64,000 bases of DNA from an uncultured Oscillospiraceae bacterium (GCA_910588105.1 CAJUQD010000002.1:30509-94508); one strand, 5' to 3'. Positions 40,453 through 48,499 are shown, counted from the first letter of the stretch. A program made the numbers and translations. The notes: generated by a model from the letters alone, not told the origin.

Positions 40453-42315
40453 ATGAAGGTAATTTTCTGCTCGCCGGAGTGCACGATGCTCCAGCCTAAT
40501 GCAGGCCGTGTATTTTTCGATGTATGTTGCGGTCTTTGGGATGACTGTATGATCGAAGTGCAGCGGGTATATGTCAAATCTGAGGCACAGATGGCAAAGC
40601 TGCGGATTGCTGAAGCGAATGTAAATGACATCTTCATTTTTTTCAATGCTGAAAATGGGAAGTACAGCGAAGAATTTATCAAGCTGCTCGAAAAGTATTA
40701 TGAGCTCCAGTGCAGGATCTGGCCTATTGCGATGGAAAAAAATCCCGAGTGCAGGCTTCCTCCTCAGCCGGCGCATCAATGCCAGAGCTTTGATGTGTCC
40801 AGCTGGAATGAGGTCAGGTGTCCTTTAAAGGACAATATTCCAGCTATTGCGCAGGTTTTTGCCAGGAAAGTGGTGGCACAGACGCTGTCCCCTCTATATC
40901 GTGACGAAGTCCTCTATTTTATCAGCCACCGCAGGAGTGATGGTGAAGGCGTTGCCCAGAAATTGTCGGATGAGCTGAGTCGGCTGACACGCCGGAATCG
41001 CGCATTCCGTGACGTGGTAGAGGTAGAGGTCGGCGATGACGCGCAGGCGAAGATTGATGAGAAGCTGGCTTTGAGCGATGTGCTGATTTTCTTGCAAACA
41101 GAACAGGCACAATACTCAGAATATATTATGAAGGAACTATGCTACGCTCTAATTAATGATATTCCCATTCTATGGATACAAATCGACGGTGCATCTTTTT
41201 CTAAGCTCAGAATTCGTCCGGGTGAAGAACCTGTTCTTAGTTATCAGAGTTCGGCGTTCAATGATTCAGATCGGCTGATTGAAATCGCTGATGAAATTGA
41301 GGAAAAATGCTTCCAGCTTATTCTCAATTCGTCTAATCAGGTTTGCTCTTATATTGAGTATCTGATGGATCTGAGCCGCTCGGGAAACATTTGCCTGACA
41401 TCTGACAAAAATGCTGTGCTGGCCTATGAGGTTGAGTACAAAACTGCGGATTTCTATGATCCAAAGATACAGCGGCATTATATCCAGTGTTTTGGGCGGC
41501 ATCCTAAGGCGGATGATGTCGAAAAGTTTTGCAGTCGGGTAAAGCAGACTGATTTCTATCAAAAAAATGACCGGGTGTTTCTACTTTCCCGCCATGCGGA
41601 TCAAAATGCGCTTGACGAAGACACTAAGCTAATGCGGGAGGATTACGACAATTATATTGTGAATCTGGAAAACGTCTCCGGTGTGCCGCGGGATTGGCAT
41701 GGCAAGCGGATCATCCTCTCGGGTGCTTTTCCAGACTGTGATGAAATCTATAAGAACTCCCTGCTGGAAGCGCTGTCGGTCTACGCAAAGCAAATCATCC
41801 GAAACGGCTATACGTTGGTATTCGGAGCACATCCCACATTTCAAGAGATTATCTTTGATATAGGAAGGCTATTTGGATTTGGTATCCACAACTCAATTGA
41901 AATGCATATGGATCGTGCATATGCAAATCAGTATGACCTAAATGAGTTGAGGAAAAAGTGCTCCCTTGTGCTGGCGGACGGATTGCAGGAAATGCGCGAA
42001 AATATGATTTGCAAAAAGAAGGCCAAGGCCCTGATTTGCCTTGGGGGAAAAATCAAAGCAAACAAAGCTGAACAAGGTGTAGACATTGAGGCTGGGTTAG
42101 CCAGAAGCGTAGGTATTCCAGTAGCGCTGGTTGGAACCGTTGGCGGGCGTTCCGGCGAATATGCGCTTGAGATGGAGAAAGACAGCAATTGGTCAAGTTT
42201 AAACCCATGGGGTAATGGACTGAATGAAAAGCTTCTTTATAACCTAAATCACAGATTAATGATCAGAAAGTTACTTGGAAAAATTTCTGAAAGCGATGAC
42301 GCAATCAACATTTAG
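40453..42315 (+). CDS. TIR-SLOG protein (Thoeris-type effector candidate)
   Basis: 620 aa from the ATG at 40453, eight bases after AAAGAGG. Residues 151-290 are a TIR domain: EVLYFISHRRSDG, SDVLIFLQTEQAQYSEYIMK and ELCYALINDIPILWIQID, with Glu228 as candidate catalytic residue. Residues 1-100 look like a second, degenerate TIR (NDIFIFFNAENGKYSEEFIK). Residues about 417-575 are a SLOG/LOG-like Rossmann domain: GKRIILSGAFPD, RNGYTLVFGAHPTFQEIIFD, KAKALICLGGKI, GIPVALVGTVGGRSGEYALE. In ThsA a SLOG domain binds the ADP-ribose signal and switches on NAD hydrolysis by SIR2; here TIR would replace SIR2. This is an inference. Confidence 0.85.
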   Translation: MKVIFCSPECTMLQPNAGRVFFDVCCGLWDDCMIEVQRVYVKSEAQMAKLRIAEANVNDIFIFFNAENGKYSEEFIKLLEKYYELQCRIWPIAMEKNPECRLPPQPAHQCQSFDVSSWNEVRCPLKDNIPAIAQVFARKVVAQTLSPLYRDEVLYFISHRRSDGEGVAQKLSDELSRLTRRNRAFRDVVEVEVGDDAQAKIDEKLALSDVLIFLQTEQAQYSEYIMKELCYALINDIPILWIQIDGASFSKLRIRPGEEPVLSYQSSAFNDSDRLIEIADEIEEKCFQLILNSSNQVCSYIEYLMDLSRSGNICLTSDKNAVLAYEVEYKTADFYDPKIQRHYIQCFGRHPKADDVEKFCSRVKQTDFYQKNDRVFLLSRHADQNALDEDTKLMREDYDNYIVNLENVSGVPRDWHGKRIILSGAFPDCDEIYKNSLLEALSVYAKQIIRNGYTLVFGAHPTFQEIIFDIGRLFGFGIHNSIEMHMDRAYANQYDLNELRKKCSLVLADGLQEMRENMICKKKAKALICLGGKIKANKAEQGVDIEAGLARSVGIPVALVGTVGGRSGEYALEMEKDSNWSSLNPWGNGLNEKLLYNLNHRLMIRKLLGKISESDDAINI

Positions 42316-42343
42316 ACTAAACTTCATAAATGGAGGGATAACT

Positions 42344-42757
42344 CTGAAAGAAGGAAAAGTAGAATATCTGCAAATGATTCAAGAACCTATTTGCCGCATG
42401 TCTACGATTTCTGCGATTTTTAAAGGTTTTGCGGCAACAGTTGTGGCTGGTATTGCAGCATTACCATATAACGAAGTTAATACATGGATTCTGGGATTAT
42501 CATTTGCACCTGTGATTTTATTTGCTTTTTTAGATATTTACTACTTAAGACTAGAAAAGAAGTATCGTTTTCTTTATGAGCAAGTAAGAAGCGACACACA
42601 CGAAATAGATTTTTCTATGGAACTCACTAAAGATAATAAAGCAGCCAAATCAAGAATTTGCGATTGCGTCAAATCCCCAAGCATTTGGCTGTTTTACCCA
42701 ATAATGTTTACAATTCTAGTAACTGTACTTATGATTAAAATAAAAGGAATCATATGA
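42344..42757 (+). CDS. Small membrane protein, SLATT-like, last gene of the TIR/SLOG operon
   Basis: About 137 aa if initiated at a CTG at 42344, six bases after TGGAGGG. No ATG, GTG or TTG has a comparable ribosome site; the next ATG is 42374, and the open frame also runs back into the TIR-SLOG gene. Two hydrophobic hairpin helices (AIFKGFAATVVAGIAALPYN, then WILGLSFAPVILFAFLDIYY) are followed by a charged helix RLEKKYRFLYEQVRSDTHEI and a final hydrophobic helix FYPIMFTILVTVLMIKI. This resembles SLATT-type proteins, proposed pore-forming effectors in nucleotide-signal defence systems. Confidence 0.65.
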   Translation: MKEGKVEYLQMIQEPICRMSTISAIFKGFAATVVAGIAALPYNEVNTWILGLSFAPVILFAFLDIYYLRLEKKYRFLYEQVRSDTHEIDFSMELTKDNKAAKSRICDCVKSPSIWLFYPIMFTILVTVLMIKIKGII

Positions 42758-42919
42758 TGGACAGAAAACTGCTTTCATCGTTTTCCTATGCATATTAAAA
42801 TCAATCGTTCGTTCCACATTGCAACAAATACGTGAAATCATAATCCGCCAATGAAAGCACGATGGGTAAATTTGAACCTATGAGATAACGAGCTGAATAT
42901 AAAATTTTCTATAGTTGTG

Positions 42920-42954
42920 CAACAGGCCGCAAAATTTCAGTTTTGCGGCCTGTT
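42920..42954 (+). terminator. Hairpin downstream of the TIR/SLOG operon
   Basis: Perfect 14-bp stem AACAGGCCGCAAAA / TTTTGCGGCCTGTT with a TTTCAG loop, then AGTATTTGC. It isolates the operon from the kinase/TIR cassette. Confidence 0.75.
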
Positions 42955-43008
42955 AGTATTTGCAATTTAGGGTTGAAATTCTTTGTCAGATAATATAAAC
43001 TATTGCCA

Positions 43009-43055
43009 GATAATCTGAAATTATCTGTTGAATAATGATTTGCATATTATGAAAA
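43009..43055 (+). repeat. 47-bp perfect inverted repeat, left copy
   Basis: The 47 bases are exactly complementary to 44976-45022. Within it AGATAAT-CTGAA-ATTATCT forms a smaller palindrome, and TTATCT-18-TATTAT could act as a promoter. It ends 22 bases before the kinase gene. Confidence 0.93.
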
Positions 43056-43077
43056 GCAGAATTTATCGGAGGTTGAT

Positions 43078-43755
43078 ATGCAGGTACCTAAAGACGCTAT
43101 TTTAATGCTATCAGGGGTATCATGTGTCGGAAAAACCACTGCAGCGTATGAGATAGTGAAGAATTATCCTGAATTTAGAAGAGTAAGTGAATATGATTTG
43201 CTGAGAACAGTTGTGCGAACCGCATATGAATATTTGGCTGAAGAAGCTTATATAGACAAGGATGAATTGATAAGTAAATATAATGCGTTGTTTGAATCCA
43301 TTACAAGTAGCGATTTTGAAATAACCAAGTTACAGTCAGAACAATTACTTCCCTATGTTAAAGAGATAATTCTCAGACAACAAAGGCGACGGATTCCAAC
43401 TATAATAGAAGGCACTGGTATTATACCAAGCATATATTTTCCTAATAATCAGCCATTAGCATGGTTATCCAAACACGTAGTATTTATTAATCTATATATC
43501 TCTGACGAGGAAGACCACATTTCCCGAAGACAATCACGTTCGGAGGAACGTGATTATCATGAATCGGTCAGTAAAACAGAAATAATTATTTCCCAATCCC
43601 GAGCAGAAAAAAATCAGTTATTACATATGCAGGCAATTCAGTTACACCAAATATTTAAAAATGTATTTAGCTTAGATGTTTCATACTGTACTCCAAGTCA
43701 TGTGGCAGGCAAAATAATGGAGCTTGTTTTTGATTATTTTGATAACTATAATTAA
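43078..43755 (+). CDS. P-loop kinase-like protein paired with a TIR protein
   Basis: 225 aa. Walker A is GVSCVGKT (residues 13-20), near the N-terminus. A Walker B-like IPTIIEGTGIIP and a basic lid segment ISRRQSRSEERDYHESVSKT follow. The layout recalls 2-phosphoglycerate kinase and AAA_33-type small-molecule kinases, but the substrate is unknown. TCGGAGGTTGAT supports the ATG. The gene converges on a TIR gene with only nine bases between stops, and both have identical upstream sequences, so they probably form one functional unit. Confidence 0.8.
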   Translation: MQVPKDAILMLSGVSCVGKTTAAYEIVKNYPEFRRVSEYDLLRTVVRTAYEYLAEEAYIDKDELISKYNALFESITSSDFEITKLQSEQLLPYVKEIILRQQRRRIPTIIEGTGIIPSIYFPNNQPLAWLSKHVVFINLYISDEEDHISRRQSRSEERDYHESVSKTEIIISQSRAEKNQLLHMQAIQLHQIFKNVFSLDVSYCTPSHVAGKIMELVFDYFDNYN

Positions 43756-43764
43756 TAATATAAC

Positions 43765-44952
43765 TTATATATTGTACAATTCGTTATAAAGTTTTTCGGT
43801 TAGAGGAACTGCTTGTTCCCATACGTTTGAAAATGTATTATAAAGATGCTTTCCTCGGCTTTGTATATCACTTTCGGAAATTCCTACTATTTCAAATGAA
43901 GAATTAGTAATTTGAAGAGGGTATCCTTCACTGTCACATATTATTGGACTATACAGCACTGCGTTATCACTTATGATTATAGATTCTTTGCGTGGGCATT
44001 TGTATAACCTAATCATTTCACTTACAGGTAAGTGAAATCTATTTTGCATCCTGACAGCTGCTTCCAAACAAGTTTGTAAATCTGCTAAGAATCTCCTCTC
44101 TTTGTCTTTGCTTACAGCTTTGGTCATGGCTTCGCTTTTAGGATGTGGAAATAGACATTTAAAATCTACCCCATTATTTATTCCTTCGATAGCTAAATAT
44201 TTAAAAAAATCATCATTTTCACCTGTGAATATTTTTTTATTCCTTCTGCCATAAAACCATAAACGTTTGCCTTGAAAATCAATTACATTTCGAATAAGTA
44301 TTCTTGTAAGGACGCTGGTTGAAAATCCTTTATGAAAAAGAATATGCTCCTTAGTAATTTCAGGACTAACAATTGTAAAATTTCCATAACTATCCTTCAG
44401 AATTTGATCAACCAAATCTTTGCAAGTGTCAGGAATCATTTGCTCGCGCTGCAAGATTGTTTGAACTTCTTTTATATATGCATTCCAGTGACTACTGAAG
44501 TTTTTGATATTTGTATTTAAGTCTTTCGCCAAATCCTGTAAAAAACATTTGAATTCTTCTCGAGACTTTTTAAAATTATCATTTTCATTACTTAATCGTA
44601 TAGGAGCATAACGATTTAGAGGTTTATCTATCCATGACGACCAATCAGGAATATGTTCAAATAATATTGGTATAACTATACTTCCTCCTGGCCGGTCGAA
44701 ATGCGCGCCATACACTACACCCGCTTCATACATTAACCAAGGATTCTTAAAATTGTCTGATGTTATACAAACGATACATTTATCACTTCTCAAAAGATTC
44801 TTATGTATTTCATTATCAACGGATGTTCCCTTATACATATCGGGAGAAAAAAACACTTCAACTTTATTTCCTAATGTATTCAAGATGAACTTTTTGGTTT
44901 CTAATGCTAATAATCTACTTTTATCTTTTGACCAGCTAATAAATATTTCCAC
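43765..44952 (-). CDS. TIR domain protein with a PLD/DUF5919-like C-terminal domain
   Basis: 395 aa from a GTG at 44952 (read MEIFISWSKDKSRLLALETK), after TGGAGGAACAAA; the longer frame starts inside the inverted repeat. Residues 1-150 are a TIR domain: FFSPDMYKGTSVDNEIHKNL, KCIVCITSDNFKNPWLMYEA, with Glu76 in the usual NADase position. The C-terminal half (about 190-395: GKRLWFYGRRNKKIFTGEND, GINNGVDFKCLFPHPKSEAM, ESIIISDNAVLYSPI) resembles DUF5919-type folds. An NAD-depleting effector with a sensor half is a reasonable guess. Low GC and AT-rich codons mark transfer. Confidence 0.8.
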   Translation of the reverse strand: MEIFISWSKDKSRLLALETKKFILNTLGNKVEVFFSPDMYKGTSVDNEIHKNLLRSDKCIVCITSDNFKNPWLMYEAGVVYGAHFDRPGGSIVIPILFEHIPDWSSWIDKPLNRYAPIRLSNENDNFKKSREEFKCFLQDLAKDLNTNIKNFSSHWNAYIKEVQTILQREQMIPDTCKDLVDQILKDSYGNFTIVSPEITKEHILFHKGFSTSVLTRILIRNVIDFQGKRLWFYGRRNKKIFTGENDDFFKYLAIEGINNGVDFKCLFPHPKSEAMTKAVSKDKERRFLADLQTCLEAAVRMQNRFHLPVSEMIRLYKCPRKESIIISDNAVLYSPIICDSEGYPLQITNSSFEIVGISESDIQSRGKHLYNTFSNVWEQAVPLTEKLYNELYNI

Positions 44953-44975
44953 TTTGTTCCTCCAGTAAATTGGTT

Positions 44976-45022
44976 TTTTCATAATATGCAAATCATTATT
45001 CAACAGATAATTTCAGATTATC
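44976..45022 (-). repeat. 47-bp perfect inverted repeat, right copy
   Basis: Exact complement of 43009-43055. It lies upstream of the TIR gene at the same distance class as the left copy from the kinase gene, so both convergent genes have the same leader and probably the same promoter. Confidence 0.93.
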
Positions 45023-45031
45023 CACCAAATG

Positions 45032-45062
45032 TCAAAGGCCACCAGATGTCTGGAGGCCTTTG
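45032..45062 (-). terminator. Hairpin between the recombinase gene and the cassette
   Basis: CAAAGGCC-CCAGA / TCTGG-GGCCTTTG arms with a TG loop, just after the recombinase stop (minus strand). Confidence 0.65.
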
Positions 45063-45069
45063 GTTATCA

Positions 45070-45978
45070 TCAAAGAGAGAATGTCATTTTACCCCTTGGA
45101 TGTTTTTCAGCCAATAACAGGGTCTGCTGCCTAGCAGTTACATGAGTGTAGATTTGCGTCGTAGAGATGGAACTGTGTCCCAGCAGAGACTGAATGTATC
45201 GTATATCCACTCCAGCTTCTAAAAGTGACGTAGCAAACGTATGGCGAAACATATGGGGAGTTATATGGCTGGATGCATCAATTTGATTCAAATACTTGTT
45301 GATAATTCGTCGAACCGATTGCGGTGAAAGTGGACGTCCTCGCCGATTGAATAGAATAGCTCCTTGCGCTTGAATCTCCTCAGAAAACATATCACAATAT
45401 GTTTTCGTAATTTGAAGCAACTCTGGCGTTGTAATTTGGAGTACACGTTCTTTCCGGCCCTTTCCTTTGACCAACAGTCTCAATCCATTTTCACTTAGCA
45501 GAAAGGTGTCCTGTGACAACGCGCACAGTTCCGATACTCGAAGCCCAGTACTGAACAGAAGTTCCAGCACCACGATATCCCGAAGAACTTCCCGACATCC
45601 CGGCGTATAGGCATCGTAAGCACTTTGTAAGAGGGACTGCACGATTTGCTCAGGAATAATCCGCGGTAGCTGTTGTGGCGAATGGATGCGGATGTGAAGT
45701 TTGTCAAAAGGATTCTCTAACAGTTCTCCTAATATCTCCATCTCATGGTAAAATGCGCGGAGACTTGCCAATTTTCGCTTGACAGAGCGCGGAGCAAACC
45801 GTTGATTGAGGTACTTGATGTATTGATCCAACATATTTTTGTCTGCCCACACACCTTTCGTGAAGTCCGAAAACTGCTGCAGATCAATGCGGTAAGCCTT
45901 TATCGTATCTGGTGACAGTTGCTTTTCATACTGACCTGTTTCAAGATAATTGGCAATTAGGGATGACAATGCCTGCAT
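45070..45978 (-). CDS. Tyrosine recombinase, XerC/XerD type
   Basis: 302 aa, complete. A SAM-like N-terminal core-binding domain (LSPDTIKAYRIDLQQFSDFT) precedes the catalytic domain with Arg147 (STGLRVSEL), Lys171, His242 and Arg245 (HMFRHTFAT), His268 (LLGHSS) and nucleophile Tyr277 (QIYTHV). Length and sequence resemble XerC/D-like and phase-variation recombinases rather than the typical element integrase, of which a decayed copy lies next door. It sits 48 bases from the 47-bp inverted repeat. GGAGG lies eight bases before the ATG. Confidence 0.93.
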   Translation of the reverse strand: MQALSSLIANYLETGQYEKQLSPDTIKAYRIDLQQFSDFTKGVWADKNMLDQYIKYLNQRFAPRSVKRKLASLRAFYHEMEILGELLENPFDKLHIRIHSPQQLPRIIPEQIVQSLLQSAYDAYTPGCREVLRDIVVLELLFSTGLRVSELCALSQDTFLLSENGLRLLVKGKGRKERVLQITTPELLQITKTYCDMFSEEIQAQGAILFNRRGRPLSPQSVRRIINKYLNQIDASSHITPHMFRHTFATSLLEAGVDIRYIQSLLGHSSISTTQIYTHVTARQQTLLLAEKHPRGKMTFSL

Positions 45979-46082
45979 AATGAAGCCTCCATTTTCTAAA
46001 AGATTTCTCCATTATGGCAATTTTGCATATATCTGTCCATGGGAAGTATTCATCTTCCAATTTGAAAATTTCAAATTTTTCG

Positions 46083-46145
46083 CCGCCGGCATCGCACAAA
46101 GTGCGATGCCGGCGGTTATGGTTGCTAAAGCAACCAAGCCAAATC
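46083..46145. repeat. Tandem structured hairpins, copy 1
   Basis: A 15-bp stem CCGCCGGCATCGCAC with AAA loop is followed by a second hairpin GGTTGC-TAAA-GCAACC and then AAGCCAAATCG. The same two-hairpin unit occurs at 58473-58536 with a compensated G-C to A-T change in the stem. It lies between the two recombinase genes. Confidence 0.85.
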
Positions 46146-46220
46146 GAAAGATTTGACAGCGTGCCGCTGAACGATCTCCAACGGCACAGCCTGTCATTTA
46201 TTGAAACTGGCCCGCTTGAA

Positions 46221-46240
46221 ATTCTGGTATGTACCAGAAT
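46221..46240. repeat. Palindrome containing TACCAGAAT
   Basis: ATTCTGGTA-TG-TACCAGAAT, immediately before the decayed integrase gene's 3' end. The half-site TACCAGAAT recurs as a direct repeat at 52340 and 52352 near the other end of element A. It may be a recombinase arm site. Confidence 0.5.
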
Positions 46241-46270
46241 TTGCGGGAACACAGCGAGTTTTCTATGTCA

Positions 46271-47083
46271 TCAACGGGAACGTGAGACTTTGAAGGTCTT
46301 ACTGAATTTTTCGGCGGCGGCCTGCCGCACTTCCTCCTGGACGTGTAAATAGTGCTGGGTCATTTCCATGTCGGCGTGGCCCACCATGCTCTGAATGGTC
46401 TCCATGTCCACACCCAGGGCCTGGAGCTGGGAGACATAGGTGTGGCGGCAGCTATGGGGCGTCCGCATACCAGTCGCCAGCATGAGCCGGATGGTGTGGC
46501 CCGTTCTGTCCTGTGGCAAGCCCTCCATGAGCTTTTGCACTTCCTCCTGGGTGAACGCCTCCTTGCGCTGTACGGGACGCTGGGCCTTCATTTTTTCCGC
46601 GAATCGGACGGGATTTTTCCGGATCAGGTCATTGGCCTCGGCCTTGTGCATGATCTGATACAACATTCCCCGGCACTTGGCTAAGTAGGAATCAGACTTT
46701 CCATCGGCCCGGAGGCCCTTCAAAAAGTTCTCCACGTCCAGGGCTTTGATACTGGCTAACTTACGGGGGCCGAAGCCCTTCACCAGCGTTTTCAGCGTGT
46801 AGCCGTAGCTTTCGTAGGTAGTGGGCGACACGGAATCCTTGTAGCCCTCATACCATTTTTCCGCCCACGCCTGAAAGGTGAGATGGGGGTCAATGTACAG
46901 TCCCGCCGCCACCTCCTGTTTATAAGCGTCCGCTTTGTCCTTGGCCTCCTTCTGGGATTTGCCGTAGAAGCTCTTGTAACGGCGCGTCCCGTCGTCTTTG
47001 TAACCTACCATCATGGTACACTCCCACAGGCCGTTGGAACGTTTACGGAGCGTTCCCTCGCCATTGGAGCGTTTTCCTGGCAT
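46271..47083 (-). pseudogene. Phage-type integrase with an internal in-frame deletion
   Basis: 270 residues; intact relatives have about 360-400. The N-terminus (GTLRKRSNGLWECTMMVGYK), the core-binding domain and the first catalytic Arg (LMLATGMR) are present. The sequence then jumps directly to TPHSCRHTYVSQLQALGVDM, the His-x-x-Arg region, and on to VGHADMEMTQHYLHV with the Tyr. About 90-100 residues, including the beta-hairpin with the catalytic Lys, are missing without a frameshift. It is unlikely to be active. This was probably the original tRNA-Ala-specific integrase of the element. Confidence 0.85.
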
Positions 47084-47107
47084 AGCTTGTCCTCCTTCAA
47101 ATTAGAT

Positions 47108-47968
47108 TTACTGTCCTTCCCGTAATTTTCGCTCCTTCACCCGCTTTCTCGTCATTTTAGAGTTATAGGCACCCCGGCACCGGGGAGAACAGTATTCCGC
47201 CCGCCAATCGTCGGCAATGAAGAACTTCTGACAGTGCTTGCATTGCCGGATGGCCTTGCCCTCGCCGGAAACAAGCTGGGCATAGGCCAGATTGATACAG
47301 GTTGTCAGGTCATACACCTGGGCTCTCAGCTCAGGTGTTTTGTTGTGCTCGAAATCCAATGTCCATTCGGTGTTACGCACGGAGAAATGCCCGGCGTCCA
47401 TCCCCTCGATCAATTGGAGATAGAAATTCAACAGCATAAGGGCCAGCGTACACACAGGGATGGCCCCGCTTTTACTGCGGGCACAGGCCCGCTTCATGGC
47501 CTCATATTGGACAAGGTATTCGATATCGCTGCCGCTGTCATCATTGTCAGAATGAACTGCCATAGCCCGCTGCTCGTACCGGGTGGGGTAGCTTGCATGA
47601 ACGACACAGTTTATATCCCATATTGGCAGACCATAGCGGTAAACAAAATCTAAGAGGGTTTCCACCAGGGGTCGGGCGTCTTTAGGGTTGCCCGCAAAGA
47701 AATCTCCATAGCGCCAGAACTCAATTTCCCGTAGGGGGAGCATTTTATGGGACAGGCAGTAGTCCATGAAAGCGTCACAGCCCGCCACCGCCGCCCCGGC
47801 TCGCACCACGTCCAGCAGAAGGCCCTCGCTGTTCTCGAAGGGGTCGTAACGGCGGGGCAATACATCGGCCTCCGGCGTGATGAACAGCACACCCTGTTCC
47901 GCCACGGCGGCATAGTTTTGGAACCGGGGGACGGCCCCTCGGAAATGCGCGAAATTCATTTGCGGCAT
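47108..47968 (-). CDS. DUF6076-like zinc-ribbon protein
   Basis: 286 aa. The long N-terminal part has no recognisable catalytic motif. The C-terminal 50 residues form a zinc-finger-like unit: CKHCQKFFIADDWRAEYCSP then RCRGAYNSKMTRKRV, with four cysteines and a basic tail, as in CGNR/DUF6076 proteins. These often lie beside integrases of clostridial mobile elements and may bind nucleic acid. It is divergent from the excisionase-like gene across an operator region and followed by the integrase remnant. Confidence 0.72.
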   Translation of the reverse strand: MPQMNFAHFRGAVPRFQNYAAVAEQGVLFITPEADVLPRRYDPFENSEGLLLDVVRAGAAVAGCDAFMDYCLSHKMLPLREIEFWRYGDFFAGNPKDARPLVETLLDFVYRYGLPIWDINCVVHASYPTRYEQRAMAVHSDNDDSGSDIEYLVQYEAMKRACARSKSGAIPVCTLALMLLNFYLQLIEGMDAGHFSVRNTEWTLDFEHNKTPELRAQVYDLTTCINLAYAQLVSGEGKAIRQCKHCQKFFIADDWRAEYCSPRCRGAYNSKMTRKRVKERKLREGQ

Positions 47969-48004
47969 ATGTCCAGCCCTCTCTCGTTATAGTTTTTTAG
48001 CGTA

Positions 48005-48131
48005 CTATATCACGAATATAGCATAACACAAATTTAGCAGATTGTCAAAAAATATCCTGTTGAACTATGTCGAATGATTTATCTTGACCAGAATATAATC
48101 GTGATATAATATAGTTGTATCATATCACGAT
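48005..48131. promoter_or_regulatory. Divergent promoter region with ATATCACGA operators
   Basis: ATATCACGA occurs at 48007, inverted at 48099-48107 and again at 48122. The last two form a perfect 10-bp inverted repeat, ATCGTGATAT (48098-48107) and ATATCACGAT (48122-48131). A promoter TTGACC (48084-48089)-17-TAATAT (48107-48112) overlaps it and points toward the excisionase/mobilisation genes. This is the control region of the mobility genes. Confidence 0.75.
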
Positions 48132-48196
48132 ACAAAGCGCAAGAGGAAATGTGTCAGGAGTATATGAAATTCTATCACGGAAAGGAGGGCAGAGAC

Positions 48197-48400
48197 TTGA
48201 AAACCGAATGCAAGCATTTTGACGAGCTTCCGGCCATGCTGACAGCAACGGAACTGGCCGGGGCGCTGGGCATTTCCAAGGCCGGGGCCTACACGCTGAT
48301 CCACAGCAAGGGCTTTCCCACGCTCCGAATCGGCAAGCGGCTCATGGTGCCGAAGGATAAGCTGACGGCCTGGATCGACCGCAACACGGGCGGCGCATAG
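48197..48400 (+). CDS. Excisionase-like MerR-type helix-turn-helix protein
   Basis: 67 aa from a TTG at 48197, eight bases after GGAAAGGAGG. MLTATELAGALGISKAGAYT then LIHSKGFPTLRIGKRLMVPK is the winged helix of excisionase (Xis/HTH_17) proteins, which bend DNA at attachment sites to favour excision. It heads the mobilisation gene group. Confidence 0.87.
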   Translation: MKTECKHFDELPAMLTATELAGALGISKAGAYTLIHSKGFPTLRIGKRLMVPKDKLTAWIDRNTGGA

Positions 48401-48425
48401 GGCACGCGCCGATTTTAGCAAGCAC

Positions 48426-48472
48426 TGGATTTGTATGGCACAAATCCAAAGGACGGCAGGGGCACGCCCCTG
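48426..48472 (+). other. Candidate oriT
   Basis: Two inverted repeats lie just ahead of mobC: TGGATTTGT-ATGGC-ACAAATCCA (48426-48448) and CAGGGG-CACG-CCCCTG (48457-48472). Position and structure fit an origin of transfer for the adjacent MobC/relaxase, but the nick site is not identified. Confidence 0.4.
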
Positions 48473-48499
48473 CAACCCCACAACGGAAGGAGGGAACCA

